Origin: Hathewaya massiliensis | GTDB taxonomy: Bacteria > Bacillota > Clostridia > Clostridiales > Clostridiaceae | Direction of reading: 5' to 3' | Assembly: GCF_902143515.1 (NCBI RefSeq) | Contig: NZ_CABFVD010000002.1 | Location: forward strand, 317,476 to 381,475 | Length of the DNA: 64,000 bases | In this document: one piece after another, positions 35,814 through 45,535 of the stretch | Layout of the letters: each line of letters starts with the position of its first letter | Position numbering within the stretch: the stretch's first letter is position 1 | Made by a program: the position numbers and the translations under genes | The notes under the pieces: model-generated | The model's database searches: none | The model's input: only the letters and a program-made list of their open reading frames with translations | What the model was told of the DNA's origin: nothing

Positions 35814-36482
35814 ATGTCAGATTTAAAAGAAAAACTTTTAGAGGAATTAGCTAGCTCCGTAGTAGATATGGACGAAGATTTAGCAGTGGAGGCTTCAAAG
35901 AAATTTATAGACAATGGATTTGATGCTTATGAAGGAATTGCAAATGGTTTAGCTATAGGTATGGATAAGGCTGGACAATTATATGAGGAAGAAGAGTATT
36001 ACATACCAGAACTTTTAATGTGTTCAGATGCTATGTATGCAGGGTTAGATCAGTTAAAACCTCATTTAAAAGTTGATAGTTCAGAAGAAAAGTTTAAAGC
36101 AGTAGTAGGAGTTGTAGAAGGGGATACTCATGATATTGGAAAAAATTTATTTAAGATAATGCTTGAAACTACAGGATTTGAAGTTTTAGACTTAGGTAGA
36201 GATGTTCCACCTTCAGAATTTATAAGTAAGGCTAAAGAAGTAGGTGCAAATTTAATAGGAATGTCAACCTTAATGACAACAACTATGGACAATATGGAAG
36301 TTGTAATTGACTTATTAAAAGAAGAAAAGATGAGAGATAATGTAGTGGTTATGGTTGGGGGCGGACCAATATCTCAAAGCTTTGCTGAAAAGATTGGAGC
36401 CGATGGATATGCGCCAGAAGCTTCAAGGGCAGCAAGACTTGCAAAAGAATTAGTAAGAGATAAAAAAAATGCCTATGTTTAA
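35814..36482 (+). CDS. Methyltransferase cognate corrinoid protein (B12-binding)
   Basis: A 222-residue protein with a helical cap domain (about 1-90) and a Rossmann B12 domain. The signature GDTHDIGKNLFK (His106 as lower cobalt ligand) is followed by DLGRDVPPSEF and the nucleotide-tail-binding GGGPIS. This is the MtbC/MtaC/MttC type that carries a methyl group on cob(I)amide between two methyltransferases. First gene of a presumed operon. The next gene, a UroD-type methyltransferase, overlaps its end by eight bases. GGGGGAG precedes the ATG. Confidence 0.94.
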   Translation: MSDLKEKLLEELASSVVDMDEDLAVEASKKFIDNGFDAYEGIANGLAIGMDKAGQLYEEEEYYIPELLMCSDAMYAGLDQLKPHLKVDSSEEKFKAVVGVVEGDTHDIGKNLFKIMLETTGFEVLDLGRDVPPSEFISKAKEVGANLIGMSTLMTTTMDNMEVVIDLLKEEKMRDNVVVMVGGGPISQSFAEKIGADGYAPEASRAARLAKELVRDKKNAYV

Positions 36483-37560
36483 AGATCAAATGACACCTAT
36501 GGAAAGGGCCATAGCTCTTTCAAAGGGTCAAGATGTAGATAGAATCCAATGTAACCCCAACTTATCCAATGGAATTGCAAGGGTATTAGGCTGTAAGATT
36601 TCAGAATTTAATCATAGCGCTAGAACCTTAGCTGATGCAGTAATTGCAACACATAGAAGATTTGGTGGAGATGGAGCTAAGGTTTTTACAGATCTTTTTA
36701 CTTTATCAGAGGCTATGGGTGCAAAAATGAAAATGCCTGAAGATGCCACTGTAGATTTATTAGAACCTGCTATAAAGGAAATTTCAGAAATAGGAAATCT
36801 AGAACCAATAAATCCTTACAAGGACGCTAGACTTCCAATACATTTAGAAGCAATGAAATATGTCTATGATGAAATTGGACAAGAAGTTCCATGTACAGCT
36901 TTAGTTGTTGGACCTTTTACTTCAGCTTTCTTTTTAATTGGAGTAGAAAACATGACAAAGATGATGATTAAGGAGCCAGAGTCAGTACATAAACTATGTG
37001 AGATATCCCTTGAGAGTTGCTGTAGATTTGCAGAAGCAGCTATAGCTCAAGGTGTAGGTATTAGCATTGCAGAGCCAATGTCATCATGTACTGTTGTAAG
37101 TCCAAAGCACTTTAAAACCTTTGCAGCTCCTTATATAAAAAGATTTTTAGATTTTATAAAATCTAAGGGCAGTGGTACTTCTATTCATATATGTGGAAAA
37201 ACTGATGGTATATGGGAAGAACTTGCTGATATGGGACTAGGAGCTTTAAGTGTAGACAATGTAGTTGACCTTAGAAAGTGCATTGAAACTGTTGGGGATA
37301 GAATGAAAATCATGGGAAATGTAGACCCATCCACTATAATGTATTCAGGCACTAGGGAAGAAGTTAGAAAAGCAACTATAGAATGTGTTAGAGAGGGATA
37401 TAAGTGTCCAAAGGGTTATGGAATAATGTCAGGATGTGGACTTCCAGTTGAGACACCGATAGAAAATATAGATGCTATGCTAGATGCAGCTAGAGAAATA
37501 GGGTGGCCTATAAAGGAAGATAAAATAGAAGAATTATTAAGTAAAAATTTATATGATTAA
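36475..37560 (+). CDS. UroD-superfamily corrinoid methyltransferase (MtaA/CmuA-like), copy 1
   Basis: About 361 residues with the uroporphyrinogen-decarboxylase barrel used by MtaA, MtbA and CmuA. The zinc site is SIHICGKTDGIW (His and Cys) with a second Cys in MSGCGLPVETP; EPMSSCTVVSPKHFKTF lines the pocket. It lacks a true UroD N-terminal signature. ATG at 36475 (MFKDQMTPMERA) is chosen by alignment with the paralogue at 46784; ATG at 36469 is two codons upstream. It overlaps the corrinoid protein gene, so it probably transfers methyl to or from it. About half of its residues look identical to the 46784 protein by eye. Substrate unknown. Confidence 0.88.
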   Translation: MFKDQMTPMERAIALSKGQDVDRIQCNPNLSNGIARVLGCKISEFNHSARTLADAVIATHRRFGGDGAKVFTDLFTLSEAMGAKMKMPEDATVDLLEPAIKEISEIGNLEPINPYKDARLPIHLEAMKYVYDEIGQEVPCTALVVGPFTSAFFLIGVENMTKMMIKEPESVHKLCEISLESCCRFAEAAIAQGVGISIAEPMSSCTVVSPKHFKTFAAPYIKRFLDFIKSKGSGTSIHICGKTDGIWEELADMGLGALSVDNVVDLRKCIETVGDRMKIMGNVDPSTIMYSGTREEVRKATIECVREGYKCPKGYGIMSGCGLPVETPIENIDAMLDAAREIGWPIKEDKIEELLSKNLYD

Positions 37561-37775
37561 AGCACAAAAGTTGTAAGTATATTTCCAGCATACAATATTA
37601 AGTATAAATTTTCAAATGCATTATGATATATATTGTAATCTGAAAATATAAAACAATCTTTTGTGAGACAATCATTTATATAAGTAATTAATATACGAAC
37701 AAACAACTATATGTAAATAAAAAATATAAATAATTTATATATTTACAGTAAAAATGCATAATGGAGGTGTCATAT

Positions 37776-38798
37776 TTGCTAACACCAAAAGAGAGACTTT
37801 TTAGAGCTATAAAGAAGCAAGAAGTAGATAGACCACCTTGTATTTGTCCAGGTGGCATGATGAATATGATAATTGCAGATGTAATGGATATAGAGGGCGT
37901 TAAGTGGCCAGAAGCTCATTTAGACCCTAAAATGATGGCCGATTTAACAGAGGGAATTTATAAAAATGGTGCCTTTGAAAATTTTGGAGTCCCATTTTGC
38001 ATGACTGTAGAAGCAGAAGGTATGGGTGCTAAGGTTTTTATGGGAACAAAAATCAATGAACCAAGAGTAATTCAATACCCAATAAAATCTGTTACAGAGT
38101 GGAGAAATCTTAAAAACATAGATGTAAATGAAGGAAGATCTAAAGTAGTTTTAGACTCCATAAGAATATTAAAAGAAAGAAATTTAGATGTACCAATAAT
38201 AGCTAATTTAACTGGACCAGTTAGTTTAGCATCATCTTTAATGGAACCAGTAGATTATTATAAAGAACTTAGAAGAAAACCAAAGGAATCCCATGAATTC
38301 ATGGAGTTTGTAACAGAAAATCTAATAGCCTTTGGAAAAGCTCAGATAGAAGCTGGTGCAGATATTCTTACTATATCCGATCCAAGTGGAACTGGAGAAA
38401 TACTGGGGCCTAAATTATTTTCAGAATTTGCAGCCTCATATTTAAATAAAATACTAAAAGAATTAAAACCAATTGCTAAAGGTGGAACAATAATTCATAT
38501 CTGTGGAAGAATGAAAAGTGTTTATAAAGAGCTTAATGAACTTCAAAGTGATGCTCTTAGTTTTGACTCTATAACATCTACAAGAGAAGTTATGGAGAAT
38601 GTAAAAGATAAAGCTATAATGGGTAATGTAAGTACCTTAGCTTTAGAAAAAGGTACACCAGAGAGTGTTAAAAACCTTTCTAAAGTATGTGTTAGAGGGG
38701 GAGTAAATATATTAGCCCCAGCTTGCGGAGTTGGACCTAGAACAAGCCTTGAAAATTTAAGAGCTATGGTAGAAGCAACTAAGGAAGAAAGTAAATAA
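37776..38798 (+). CDS. UroD-superfamily methyltransferase (MtaA/MtbA-like), copy 2
   Basis: About 340 residues. It starts LTPKERLFRAIKKQEVDRPPC, with CPGGMMN near the N-terminus. The metal motif is IIHICGRMKSVY and the C-terminal Cys is in LAPACGVGPRT. These are features of methylcobamide:thiol methyltransferases of the MtaA/MtbA class. The TTG start at 37776 follows GGAGGTG by seven bases. It is separated from the upstream pair by 200 bases of AT-rich DNA, so it may have its own promoter. It is well diverged from the copies at 36475 and 46784 and could be the second methyltransferase of the pathway. Confidence 0.85.
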   Translation: MLTPKERLFRAIKKQEVDRPPCICPGGMMNMIIADVMDIEGVKWPEAHLDPKMMADLTEGIYKNGAFENFGVPFCMTVEAEGMGAKVFMGTKINEPRVIQYPIKSVTEWRNLKNIDVNEGRSKVVLDSIRILKERNLDVPIIANLTGPVSLASSLMEPVDYYKELRRKPKESHEFMEFVTENLIAFGKAQIEAGADILTISDPSGTGEILGPKLFSEFAASYLNKILKELKPIAKGGTIIHICGRMKSVYKELNELQSDALSFDSITSTREVMENVKDKAIMGNVSTLALEKGTPESVKNLSKVCVRGGVNILAPACGVGPRTSLENLRAMVEATKEESK

Positions 38799-38799
38799 T

Positions 38800-38991
38800 G
38801 AGCAAAGTTCTTGACTTCAGAGGAAATATTTACTCAACTGAAGCTTATTAACAGACTTCTTAGAAGTTATTATTCAGGGACGTAACCGCTCTTTCCACCC
38901 AATTTTAAGAAAAGCAGAGAGTCCAAATCTTCGATTTGGGAGGGATCGCTTTCACAGAGTACGAGGTGAGTATTAGAGTGTATAGTCATTG
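38800..38991 (+). repeat. R1 dispersed repeat, long copy B
   Basis: It starts AGCAAAGTTCTTGACTTCAG; contains ACTGAAGCTTATTAACAGAC, CAGGGACGTAACCGCTCTTT and the perfect hairpin CCAAATCTTCGATTTGG; ends TATTAGAGTGTATAGTCATTG. It is inserted between two genes of the methyltransferase cluster. Confidence 0.72.
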
Positions 38992-39004
38992 TATTAAGTT
39001 ATCA

Positions 39005-39040
39005 AAAGGGCTTTCAAAATATTTGAAAGCCTTTCTTTAA
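39005..39040 (+). terminator. Rho-independent terminator
   Basis: AAAGGGCTTTCA pairs with TGAAAGCCTTT, then CTTT. It separates the UroD-like gene from the RACE gene. Confidence 0.6.
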
Positions 39041-39063
39041 AGTATTAGAAAGGGAGTGAACTC

Positions 39064-40875
39064 ATGAATACTATAAAAGTTTATCCTGAGGAAAAACTTA
39101 TAGAGTACACTTATGGGAAAAATCTTTTAGATATTCTGCAAGACAATGGAATTATACTAGAGAGTCCTTGTGGTGGGAAAGGAACTTGTGGTAAATGTAG
39201 GGTTAAAATTTTAAGTGGAAAAGTAAATGAAATAACAGAAGAAGAGAAAAAGCGTCTTAAAAAAGAGGAAATAGAAAAAGGTATAAGATTAAGTTGCCTT
39301 GTTATACCAGGGGATGAAATAGAAATTGAATTATTAAATATAAAGGGCAAAAAACACAAAATATTATCTGAAGGGTATGTTCCAAATTTTAAATTCAATC
39401 CTACTATAAGAAAAGAATTAGTATCTTTAAAGAAGCCTACTTTAGAAAATAATATTTCTTATGAAGAGCTTTTAGAAGATACTCTAGGGAAAAAGATAGA
39501 ACTGCAAGATATTAGATTTCTACAAGAACTAAGTGATGCTTTTATTGAAGATAAGGCTACTATTGTGTATTCCGGTGAAGAAATAATAGGAGTTGAAGGA
39601 GGAGACACTAGGGATAAATCTTATGGAGCAGCTGTGGATATAGGAACAACTACTGTGGTGCTTTCCTTAATTGATTTAACTACAGGAAATGAAGTTGGTG
39701 CAGAGACTTCTATAAATCCTCAAAAGGAATATGGGTTGGATGTTTTATCTAGAATTGAATTTGTTAAAAGAAAAGAAAACGGAAGAGAAATACTACATAA
39801 AGCAATTGTGGACTGTTTAAATGGCTTACTAGAGAGCCTATGTAATTCAAACAATATAAATATTGAAAATGTATATGAAATTTGCATAGGAGCAAATGCA
39901 ACCATGATGCATTTACTTTTAGATATAGATACTCGTGCTATAGGAAAGTCACCCTATGCCACAGTTTTTGCAAGAGAAAAATATCTATATGGGAGAGAAA
40001 TTGGGTTAAAAGGATCCAAATTTATCAAACTATACTGCCTTCCTGGAGTTTCTAGTTATATAGGAGCTGATATTGTAGCAGGAGCTGTAGTTGCAGGGTT
40101 AAAGCATACAAAGAAGAATGTACTATTTATTGATATAGGAACAAATGGAGAAATTATTTTATCTAAAAAGGGAGAGTTAACTTCATGTTCTTGTGCAGCA
40201 GGACCAGCTCTAGAAGGTGCTAATATTAGTTGCGGTATGAGAGCTGCAGAGGGAGCTATTGAAGGAATTCAGATCAATAAAGAAGAGGGCAAAGTAACAC
40301 TTCAAGTCATTGCTGATGAAAAGCCAGTTGGAATTTGTGGCAGTGGTATATTAGAGGCCATAGCAGAAATTTGGAGAAACGGTATAATTGGAAAGTCAGG
40401 TAGAATAAAAAAATCTGAGGACTTAGAAAAAGAAGGGCATGTAGATATTGCCAAGAGAATTATAGAAGAAGATAAAAAGAGAAAATTTGTAATACTAGAA
40501 GGAGAAGAGACTATTGTAATAACTCAAGAAGATATAAGACAAGTTCAACTTGCAAAGGGAGCTATATCTTCAGGATTTTATGCTTTACTTGATCTTATGG
40601 AAATTACCATGGATGACTTAGAAAAAGTTGTTATCGCAGGACAGTTTGGAAAGCACTTAAAAATAAGCAGCTTAACAGGTACAGGAATAATTCCAGAACA
40701 GCTTAAGGATAAGATAGAGTATATAGGAAACTCTTCAAAGACAGGTGCATTAATGTGTCTTTTATCTAAAGAAGTAAGAGAGGAAATGGAGCAAACTGCA
40801 AAGGATATAAGATATTTTGAACTATCCACAAAGGAAGGATATGAAAAACTATTTACTAAATGCTTAACCTTTTAA
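39064..40875 (+). CDS. Reductive activator of corrinoid proteins (RACE/RamA-like, ferredoxin-ASKHA, DUF4445)
   Basis: A 603-residue protein. An N-terminal [2Fe-2S] ferredoxin has C36, C42, C45 (SPCGGKGTCGKCRV) and a fourth Cys near 78 (RLSCLV). After a linker, an ASKHA ATPase has phosphate loops YGAAVDIGTTTVVLSL (about 187-202), FIDIGTNGEIIL and IVAGQFGKH-like motifs. RACE proteins use ATP hydrolysis to push an electron onto inactive cob(II)amide, returning it to cob(I)amide. This fits the corrinoid protein at 35814. AGGGAG precedes the ATG. The family is well characterised in O-demethylating acetogens (RACo). Confidence 0.93.
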   Translation: MNTIKVYPEEKLIEYTYGKNLLDILQDNGIILESPCGGKGTCGKCRVKILSGKVNEITEEEKKRLKKEEIEKGIRLSCLVIPGDEIEIELLNIKGKKHKILSEGYVPNFKFNPTIRKELVSLKKPTLENNISYEELLEDTLGKKIELQDIRFLQELSDAFIEDKATIVYSGEEIIGVEGGDTRDKSYGAAVDIGTTTVVLSLIDLTTGNEVGAETSINPQKEYGLDVLSRIEFVKRKENGREILHKAIVDCLNGLLESLCNSNNINIENVYEICIGANATMMHLLLDIDTRAIGKSPYATVFAREKYLYGREIGLKGSKFIKLYCLPGVSSYIGADIVAGAVVAGLKHTKKNVLFIDIGTNGEIILSKKGELTSCSCAAGPALEGANISCGMRAAEGAIEGIQINKEEGKVTLQVIADEKPVGICGSGILEAIAEIWRNGIIGKSGRIKKSEDLEKEGHVDIAKRIIEEDKKRKFVILEGEETIVITQEDIRQVQLAKGAISSGFYALLDLMEITMDDLEKVVIAGQFGKHLKISSLTGTGIIPEQLKDKIEYIGNSSKTGALMCLLSKEVREEMEQTAKDIRYFELSTKEGYEKLFTKCLTF

Positions 40876-40881
40876 AAAATA

Positions 40882-40982
40882 GCTGTGTTAGATGAAAAGG
40901 TTCATATGAAAGTAATTTCATAAGGAGTTCATTATATTAAGAATTTATATTATTATCATATGGATAAAATCTCTAACAGAGC
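40882..40982. repeat. R2 repeat, copy d: 101-bp MITE-like with 11-bp inverted ends
   Basis: GCTGTGTTAGA (40882-40892) and TCTAACAGAGC (40972-40982) are inverted repeats with one mismatch. Internal CATATG sites sit symmetrically. There is no coding frame. Confidence 0.6.
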
Positions 40983-41011
40983 CTAAAAAATAAACTAAGG
41001 AGGCGTTAACA

Positions 41012-41959
41012 TTGGTAAAAGTTCATATAATATCAGGTTTTTTAGGTGCAGGTAAAACTAGTTTTATTAAAAAGTTTTTATGTTTATTAGATGGTGAAAA
41101 AACAGCTATTTTAGAAAATGAATTTGGAGAGGTAGCCATCGATGGTGACATTATAGAAAAAGAAGGATATGACGTTGTGGAGCTTCCAAGCGGATGTATA
41201 TGTTGTAGTTTAAAAACTAATTTTTATGATGCATTAGAGAATATTGTAGAGGATATTAAGCCCCAAAATATAATAATAGAGCCAACAGGCCTTGGCATAT
41301 TAAGTGAGATATTAAATATCTTAGATATGAAACCTTTTAAAGAGTCTTGCACAATAGAGTCTTTAATTACCATAGTTGATGGAGAAAATTATTTAGAGCA
41401 GGAAGATATATTTGGTGAATTTTTTAAAGATCAAATTGCTAATGCAAGGGTTTTATTTATAAGTAAGGCAGATAAAATAGATGAAGATACTCTAAATAAG
41501 GTAATAAGCTCTCTAAGAAAAATAAACAAAAAAGCCTATATAACAGATGGAAATATAGAAGAAATTAATATTAGTCAGCTAGAAAGACTTTTAAATTCAG
41601 AAGAAATTGAAATAAATTATTCTTTTAATACAGGAGCAAAGGAAGACATTAAAGATTTTAATAGCACAGGATTTAGTTTGGAAAGGGATTTTTTAGAAGA
41701 AGAGTTGGAAGAAAAGCTAGGACTATTAAGAACAGGAAATTTTGGAGAGATATATAGGGCAAAGGGAATTTTAAAAGGAAAAGACTCAAATTTAGAGTTT
41801 AACTATGTAAACGGCAATTATGTGGTTACAACTTCAAACTTAGAAGTTCCTTTTAGAATTTGTATTATCGGAAGAGATTTAAAGGATGAGAGATTAAAAC
41901 TATTATTTGGGGATAGACAAAAACCTTCTATAAGGAGAGGAAAAATTTCAAAAATATAA
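41012..41959 (+). CDS. CobW/COG0523-family metallochaperone GTPase
   Basis: A 315-residue G3E GTPase. P-loop SGFLGAGKTSFIKKF (about 8-22), the metal-binding GCICCSLK (CxCC at 62-65), EPTGLG and the SKADKID nucleotide motif. The C-terminal CobW domain is short and ends in a basic tail. The family delivers metals (Zn, Co, Fe-related) to specific enzymes. Here, between a corrinoid activator and zinc-type methyltransferases, a role in loading zinc or servicing cobalt is plausible but inferred. TTG start after AAGGAGG. The next gene starts 20 bases after its stop. Confidence 0.9.
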   Translation: MVKVHIISGFLGAGKTSFIKKFLCLLDGEKTAILENEFGEVAIDGDIIEKEGYDVVELPSGCICCSLKTNFYDALENIVEDIKPQNIIIEPTGLGILSEILNILDMKPFKESCTIESLITIVDGENYLEQEDIFGEFFKDQIANARVLFISKADKIDEDTLNKVISSLRKINKKAYITDGNIEEINISQLERLLNSEEIEINYSFNTGAKEDIKDFNSTGFSLERDFLEEELEEKLGLLRTGNFGEIYRAKGILKGKDSNLEFNYVNGNYVVTTSNLEVPFRICIIGRDLKDERLKLLFGDRQKPSIRRGKISKI

Positions 41960-41979
41960 GGAGAGGAAGGTGAAGTAAC

Positions 41980-42861
41980 TTGGATAAAAAATTAGAATTT
42001 AAATGTGTAAGTGATAATTTAGAGGAAATTCCAGACAGTGTAAAAGAGAGTACAGGACTTAATTTTCCTGAAGCTCACACAAAGAGTGAATATATGGCTA
42101 CCTTATCTAAGGCCTTGAAGGAAAATAAAGGGGATTTGCTTTGTAGGCTTCCATTTTGTAATACAGTAGAAGCAGAAGCTATGGGAGCACATATAAAACT
42201 TGGTGACTTTAAAACAGGACCTAGAGTAGCTAAATATAAGTTTAACTCCGTAGAGGAATTAGAGAGCATAGAGGAAATAGATTTACAAAAGGGTAGAATT
42301 AAAGAGGTTTTAGATGCTGTAGAGCTTTTAAGCAAACAAGGAGAAAATGTAGTCTTAAATATAGAGGGCCCCTTTACCATAATATCTTCTTTAATTGATT
42401 CTATGATTTTTTATAAGGCTATTAGAAAAAATAAAGAAGCAGTAGATAAGTTTATTAAAGTGGTTGAAGAGAGCATAGTTAAGTATGCAGAGGAAGGAAT
42501 AAAAAGAGGAGCTAAAATTTTATCCTATGGGGATCCTGTTGGAGCTTTAGATATAGTAGGACCTAAGGTATATAAAGAAGTTAGTGCAAAATCTACTATG
42601 AGAATTTTAAGAGCTTTAGAAGAAAAAACAGGTGATGTAGTAGTTCATCTTTGTGGAAAGACATCTTGTGCTTTTGAAAACATGGGATTTAGTGAGTCTG
42701 AAAGAATAGAATATGATAAAGAAAAGACCTATGGGGAAGGTATGTTTAATATATTAAAAGATAGAAAAGATATAAAATTTTTAGGGCATGGGTGTATAAA
42801 AAGAACTCCATTAAAACTTAAGGACAATGGGGTTTATAAAATAATATTAAAAGAAGTTTAA
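41980..42861 (+). CDS. UroD-superfamily methyltransferase-like protein, short form
   Basis: A 293-residue protein. The middle matches the UroD/MtaA barrel: LLCRLPFCNTVEAEAMGAHIK, LSYGDPVGALDIVGPKVYKE and the metal motif VVHLCGKTSCAFENMG. It is about 50 residues shorter than its relatives. It lacks the standard N-terminal TP.ER segment and ends GHGCIKRTPLKLKDNG in place of the usual Cys-containing helix region. It starts at TTG after AAGGTGA. Co-transcribed with the CobW gene. It may be a methyl acceptor module or a diverged accessory subunit; activity cannot be predicted. Confidence 0.78.
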   Translation: MDKKLEFKCVSDNLEEIPDSVKESTGLNFPEAHTKSEYMATLSKALKENKGDLLCRLPFCNTVEAEAMGAHIKLGDFKTGPRVAKYKFNSVEELESIEEIDLQKGRIKEVLDAVELLSKQGENVVLNIEGPFTIISSLIDSMIFYKAIRKNKEAVDKFIKVVEESIVKYAEEGIKRGAKILSYGDPVGALDIVGPKVYKEVSAKSTMRILRALEEKTGDVVVHLCGKTSCAFENMGFSESERIEYDKEKTYGEGMFNILKDRKDIKFLGHGCIKRTPLKLKDNGVYKIILKEV

Positions 42862-42891
42862 ACAAAAAGAGAAAATAAGGGGGATTTACAA

Positions 42892-44040
42892 ATGTCTGAT
42901 TTACCAAAGGCTTTTAATGAATTTAGTGAGGCTAGAAGAAATGGATTTATAAGGGTTAAAGAACTAAAGGATAGTGGAAAACATGTAGTAGGAACATTTT
43001 GTACTTTTACACCAACAGAAATTATATATGCTGCAGATGCTATTCCAGTTTCACTTTGTGGGATGAGTGAAGAACCTATTCCAGATGCAGAAAAGCATCT
43101 TCCAAAGAATTTATGTCCATTAATTAAATCATCCTATGGTTTTGCTTTAAGTGAAAAATGTCCTTATACATATTTCTCAGATATATTAGTTGGAGAAACT
43201 ACCTGTGATGGTAAGAAAAAAATGTATGAGTATTTAAGTAAAATTAAACCAATGCATGTTATGCAACTTCCACAAGCAATAGATAGGGAGCATGCTTTTA
43301 AGGTTTGGAGAAATGAAATTGTAACTTTAAAAGAGAGACTAGAAAAAGAGTTTGGTATAGAAATTACAGAAGAAGATATAAAAGAATCAATTAAAACTAA
43401 AAATGAAGAGAGAAGACTTTTAAAGGAATTTTATGAGCTTGGAAGACTTGTTCCACCAGCTATTTCTGGCACAGAAATGCAAACAGTTTTAGAAGGGGTA
43501 GGTTTTACACTAGATAAAAAAGAACAAAATAAGAAAATTAGAGAAATGATAGATAAAATTAAGGCTGAATATGATAGTGGGGAGAAAAAAGTAAGTAAAG
43601 AAGCTAAGAGAATACTAGTTACAGGGTGCCCAATAGGTGGGGCAGCTACAAAGGTAATTAAAATTATAGAAGAAAGTGGTGGAACTGTAGTTTGCTTTGA
43701 AAATTGTACTGGAGTAAAAGAAAAAGCACGCTTAGTTGATGAAAATAAAGATATTTATGATGCATTAGCTGAAAAATATTTAAATATTGGTTGTTCAGTT
43801 ATGGCACCAAATGATTTAAGAGTAGAGTTAATAGATGGATTAATAGATGAATATAAAATAGATGGGGTTATAGATGTAATTCTTCAAGCATGCCATACTT
43901 ATAATGTCGAAACCCATAGAATAAAAGAGTTCGTTACAGGTGAAAAAGAAAAACCTTATATGAGTGTAGAAACAGATTATTCCCAAGCAGACACAGGACA
44001 ATTAAAGACAAGAATAGCAGCATTTATTGAGATGCTATAA
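42892..44040 (+). CDS. 2-hydroxyacyl-CoA dehydratase/double-cubane-type anaerobic reductase, subunit 1
   Basis: A 382-residue protein of the HgdB/BcrB/DCCP superfamily. Cys37 (GTFCTF), Cys56, Cys75 (KNLCPLIKSSYGF), Cys90 (KCPYTYF) and Cys105 (GETTCDGKKK) lie in the first half. TGCPIGG, FENCTG and LQACHTYN lie in the second. These residues bind [4Fe-4S] or the [8Fe-9S] double-cubane cluster, and the pattern fits double-cubane-cluster reductases best. An ASKHA activase (45896) would donate an ATP-driven low-potential electron. GGGGG precedes the ATG, 30 bases after the UroD-like gene. Substrate unknown. Confidence 0.87.
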   Translation: MSDLPKAFNEFSEARRNGFIRVKELKDSGKHVVGTFCTFTPTEIIYAADAIPVSLCGMSEEPIPDAEKHLPKNLCPLIKSSYGFALSEKCPYTYFSDILVGETTCDGKKKMYEYLSKIKPMHVMQLPQAIDREHAFKVWRNEIVTLKERLEKEFGIEITEEDIKESIKTKNEERRLLKEFYELGRLVPPAISGTEMQTVLEGVGFTLDKKEQNKKIREMIDKIKAEYDSGEKKVSKEAKRILVTGCPIGGAATKVIKIIEESGGTVVCFENCTGVKEKARLVDENKDIYDALAEKYLNIGCSVMAPNDLRVELIDGLIDEYKIDGVIDVILQACHTYNVETHRIKEFVTGEKEKPYMSVETDYSQADTGQLKTRIAAFIEML

Positions 44041-44216
44041 ACAGAACAATATAAAAAACAAATAGAATGAGATTAAACTATTAAAAATAAAAATAAAGAA
44101 TATTTAAGATATATGATAAAATTTAGTTGATTAGGGGTTTAAATTAAGATCTTAAATTAAGATGTTAAATAATATAAGGTTTTATCTAAGATTATAATAA
44201 TATTAGGAGGGTTATT

Positions 44217-45476
44217 ATGGCAGATTATAGAGAAATGTGGAAAAATCTAAATGTGGATTTAGAGAAGCACGATCAACTTTGTGCGATTTTACCAGAACTT
44301 TATGGCTCAGTTTACATGCAACAAGAAAATAGACCTGAGGGAATGAACTATTTTAATTTTGTAGTCTCAGAAGTACATGGATTAAGAATTCAAGAATTAG
44401 AAGATGCAAAAAAACAAGGCAAAAAAGTAGTTGGAACTTTTTGTGTTTTTGTTCCAGATGAAATAATTTTAGCTACTAATGCTGTAAGTGTTGGTCTTTG
44501 TGCTGGATCTCAATTTTGGATAGAAGGTGGAGAAAAAGTTTTACCTAAAAACCTATGTCCATTAATAAAAGCCTTTACAGGTGCCTTAGTTGATCGTACC
44601 TGTCCATATTTCCTATCATGTGATATGTTAGTTGGAGAAACTACTTGTGATGGTAAAAAGAAAGCATGGGAAATTATAAGTGAGTATAAACCACTACATG
44701 TTATGGACTTGCCACAAATGAAAAGGGACAAGGATTATAAAATGTGGAGAGAAGAAATTAAGCTCTTTATGGATAAGATGGAAGAATTAACAGGAAATAA
44801 AGTTACTGTAGAAAATCTTAAAAAAGCAATAGATCTTTGCAATAGAAAAAGAAAGGTTTTAAAAAGATTATATGATCTAAGAAAACATAGACCTACTCCA
44901 ATAAGTGGATTAGATTCATTACTTATATCGCAAATAGCTTTTTATGATGATCCGGAAAGATTTATACAAAAAACTAATGAGCTTTGCGACGAATTAGAAG
45001 AAAGAATAAAAACTATGAAGGATACAGGAAGAAAAAGAATATTAATTACAGGAACACCAATGGCTCTTCCAAACTGGAAACTACATTCTATAATCGAAAG
45101 CTTAGATGCAGATGTAGTAGCAGAAGAATCTTGTACTGGAACTAGATATTTTGAAAATTTAGTATCAGAAGAGGGAGAAACCTTAGAAGAACTAATTCAA
45201 AATTTAGGAGAAAGATATTTAAAGATAAATTGTGCTTGCTTTACACCAAACCAAGGAAGAGTTGATGATGTCTTAAGATATGTAAAAGAATATAATGTGG
45301 ATGCAGTTATAGATTATGGTCTATCATTCTGTCATACATACTCCATAGAAGGAAAAACTATTCAAGACAAGTTAAAAGAAGAAAATATTCCTGTTATGAG
45401 AATAGAAACTGATTATTCAAATGAAGATTCAGGACAAATTAAAACAAGAATAGAAGCTTTCTTAGAAATTATGTAA
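44217..45476 (+). CDS. 2-hydroxyacyl-CoA dehydratase/double-cubane-type anaerobic reductase, subunit 2
   Basis: A 419-residue paralogue of the preceding protein with an N-terminal extension of about 45 residues (YREMWKNLNVDLEKHDQLC...). It keeps GTFCVFVPDEI, KNLCPLIKAF, RTCPYFLSCDMLVGETTCDGKKKA, EESCTGTRYF, INCACFTPNQG and LSFCHTYS. TGCP of subunit 1 is replaced by TGTPMALP, so one Cys ligand differs. Two similar subunits side by side suggest a heterodimer, as in 2-hydroxyacyl-CoA dehydratases, although the double-cubane protein is a homodimer. AGGAGGG lies before the ATG; a 176-base AT-rich gap separates it from subunit 1. Confidence 0.87.
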   Translation: MADYREMWKNLNVDLEKHDQLCAILPELYGSVYMQQENRPEGMNYFNFVVSEVHGLRIQELEDAKKQGKKVVGTFCVFVPDEIILATNAVSVGLCAGSQFWIEGGEKVLPKNLCPLIKAFTGALVDRTCPYFLSCDMLVGETTCDGKKKAWEIISEYKPLHVMDLPQMKRDKDYKMWREEIKLFMDKMEELTGNKVTVENLKKAIDLCNRKRKVLKRLYDLRKHRPTPISGLDSLLISQIAFYDDPERFIQKTNELCDELEERIKTMKDTGRKRILITGTPMALPNWKLHSIIESLDADVVAEESCTGTRYFENLVSEEGETLEELIQNLGERYLKINCACFTPNQGRVDDVLRYVKEYNVDAVIDYGLSFCHTYSIEGKTIQDKLKEENIPVMRIETDYSNEDSGQIKTRIEAFLEIM

Positions 45477-45535
45477 TTTAAAAGGAGTTCTTCATATTTT
45501 TATGGAGAACTCTTATAAATATAGAAGGTGATTTT

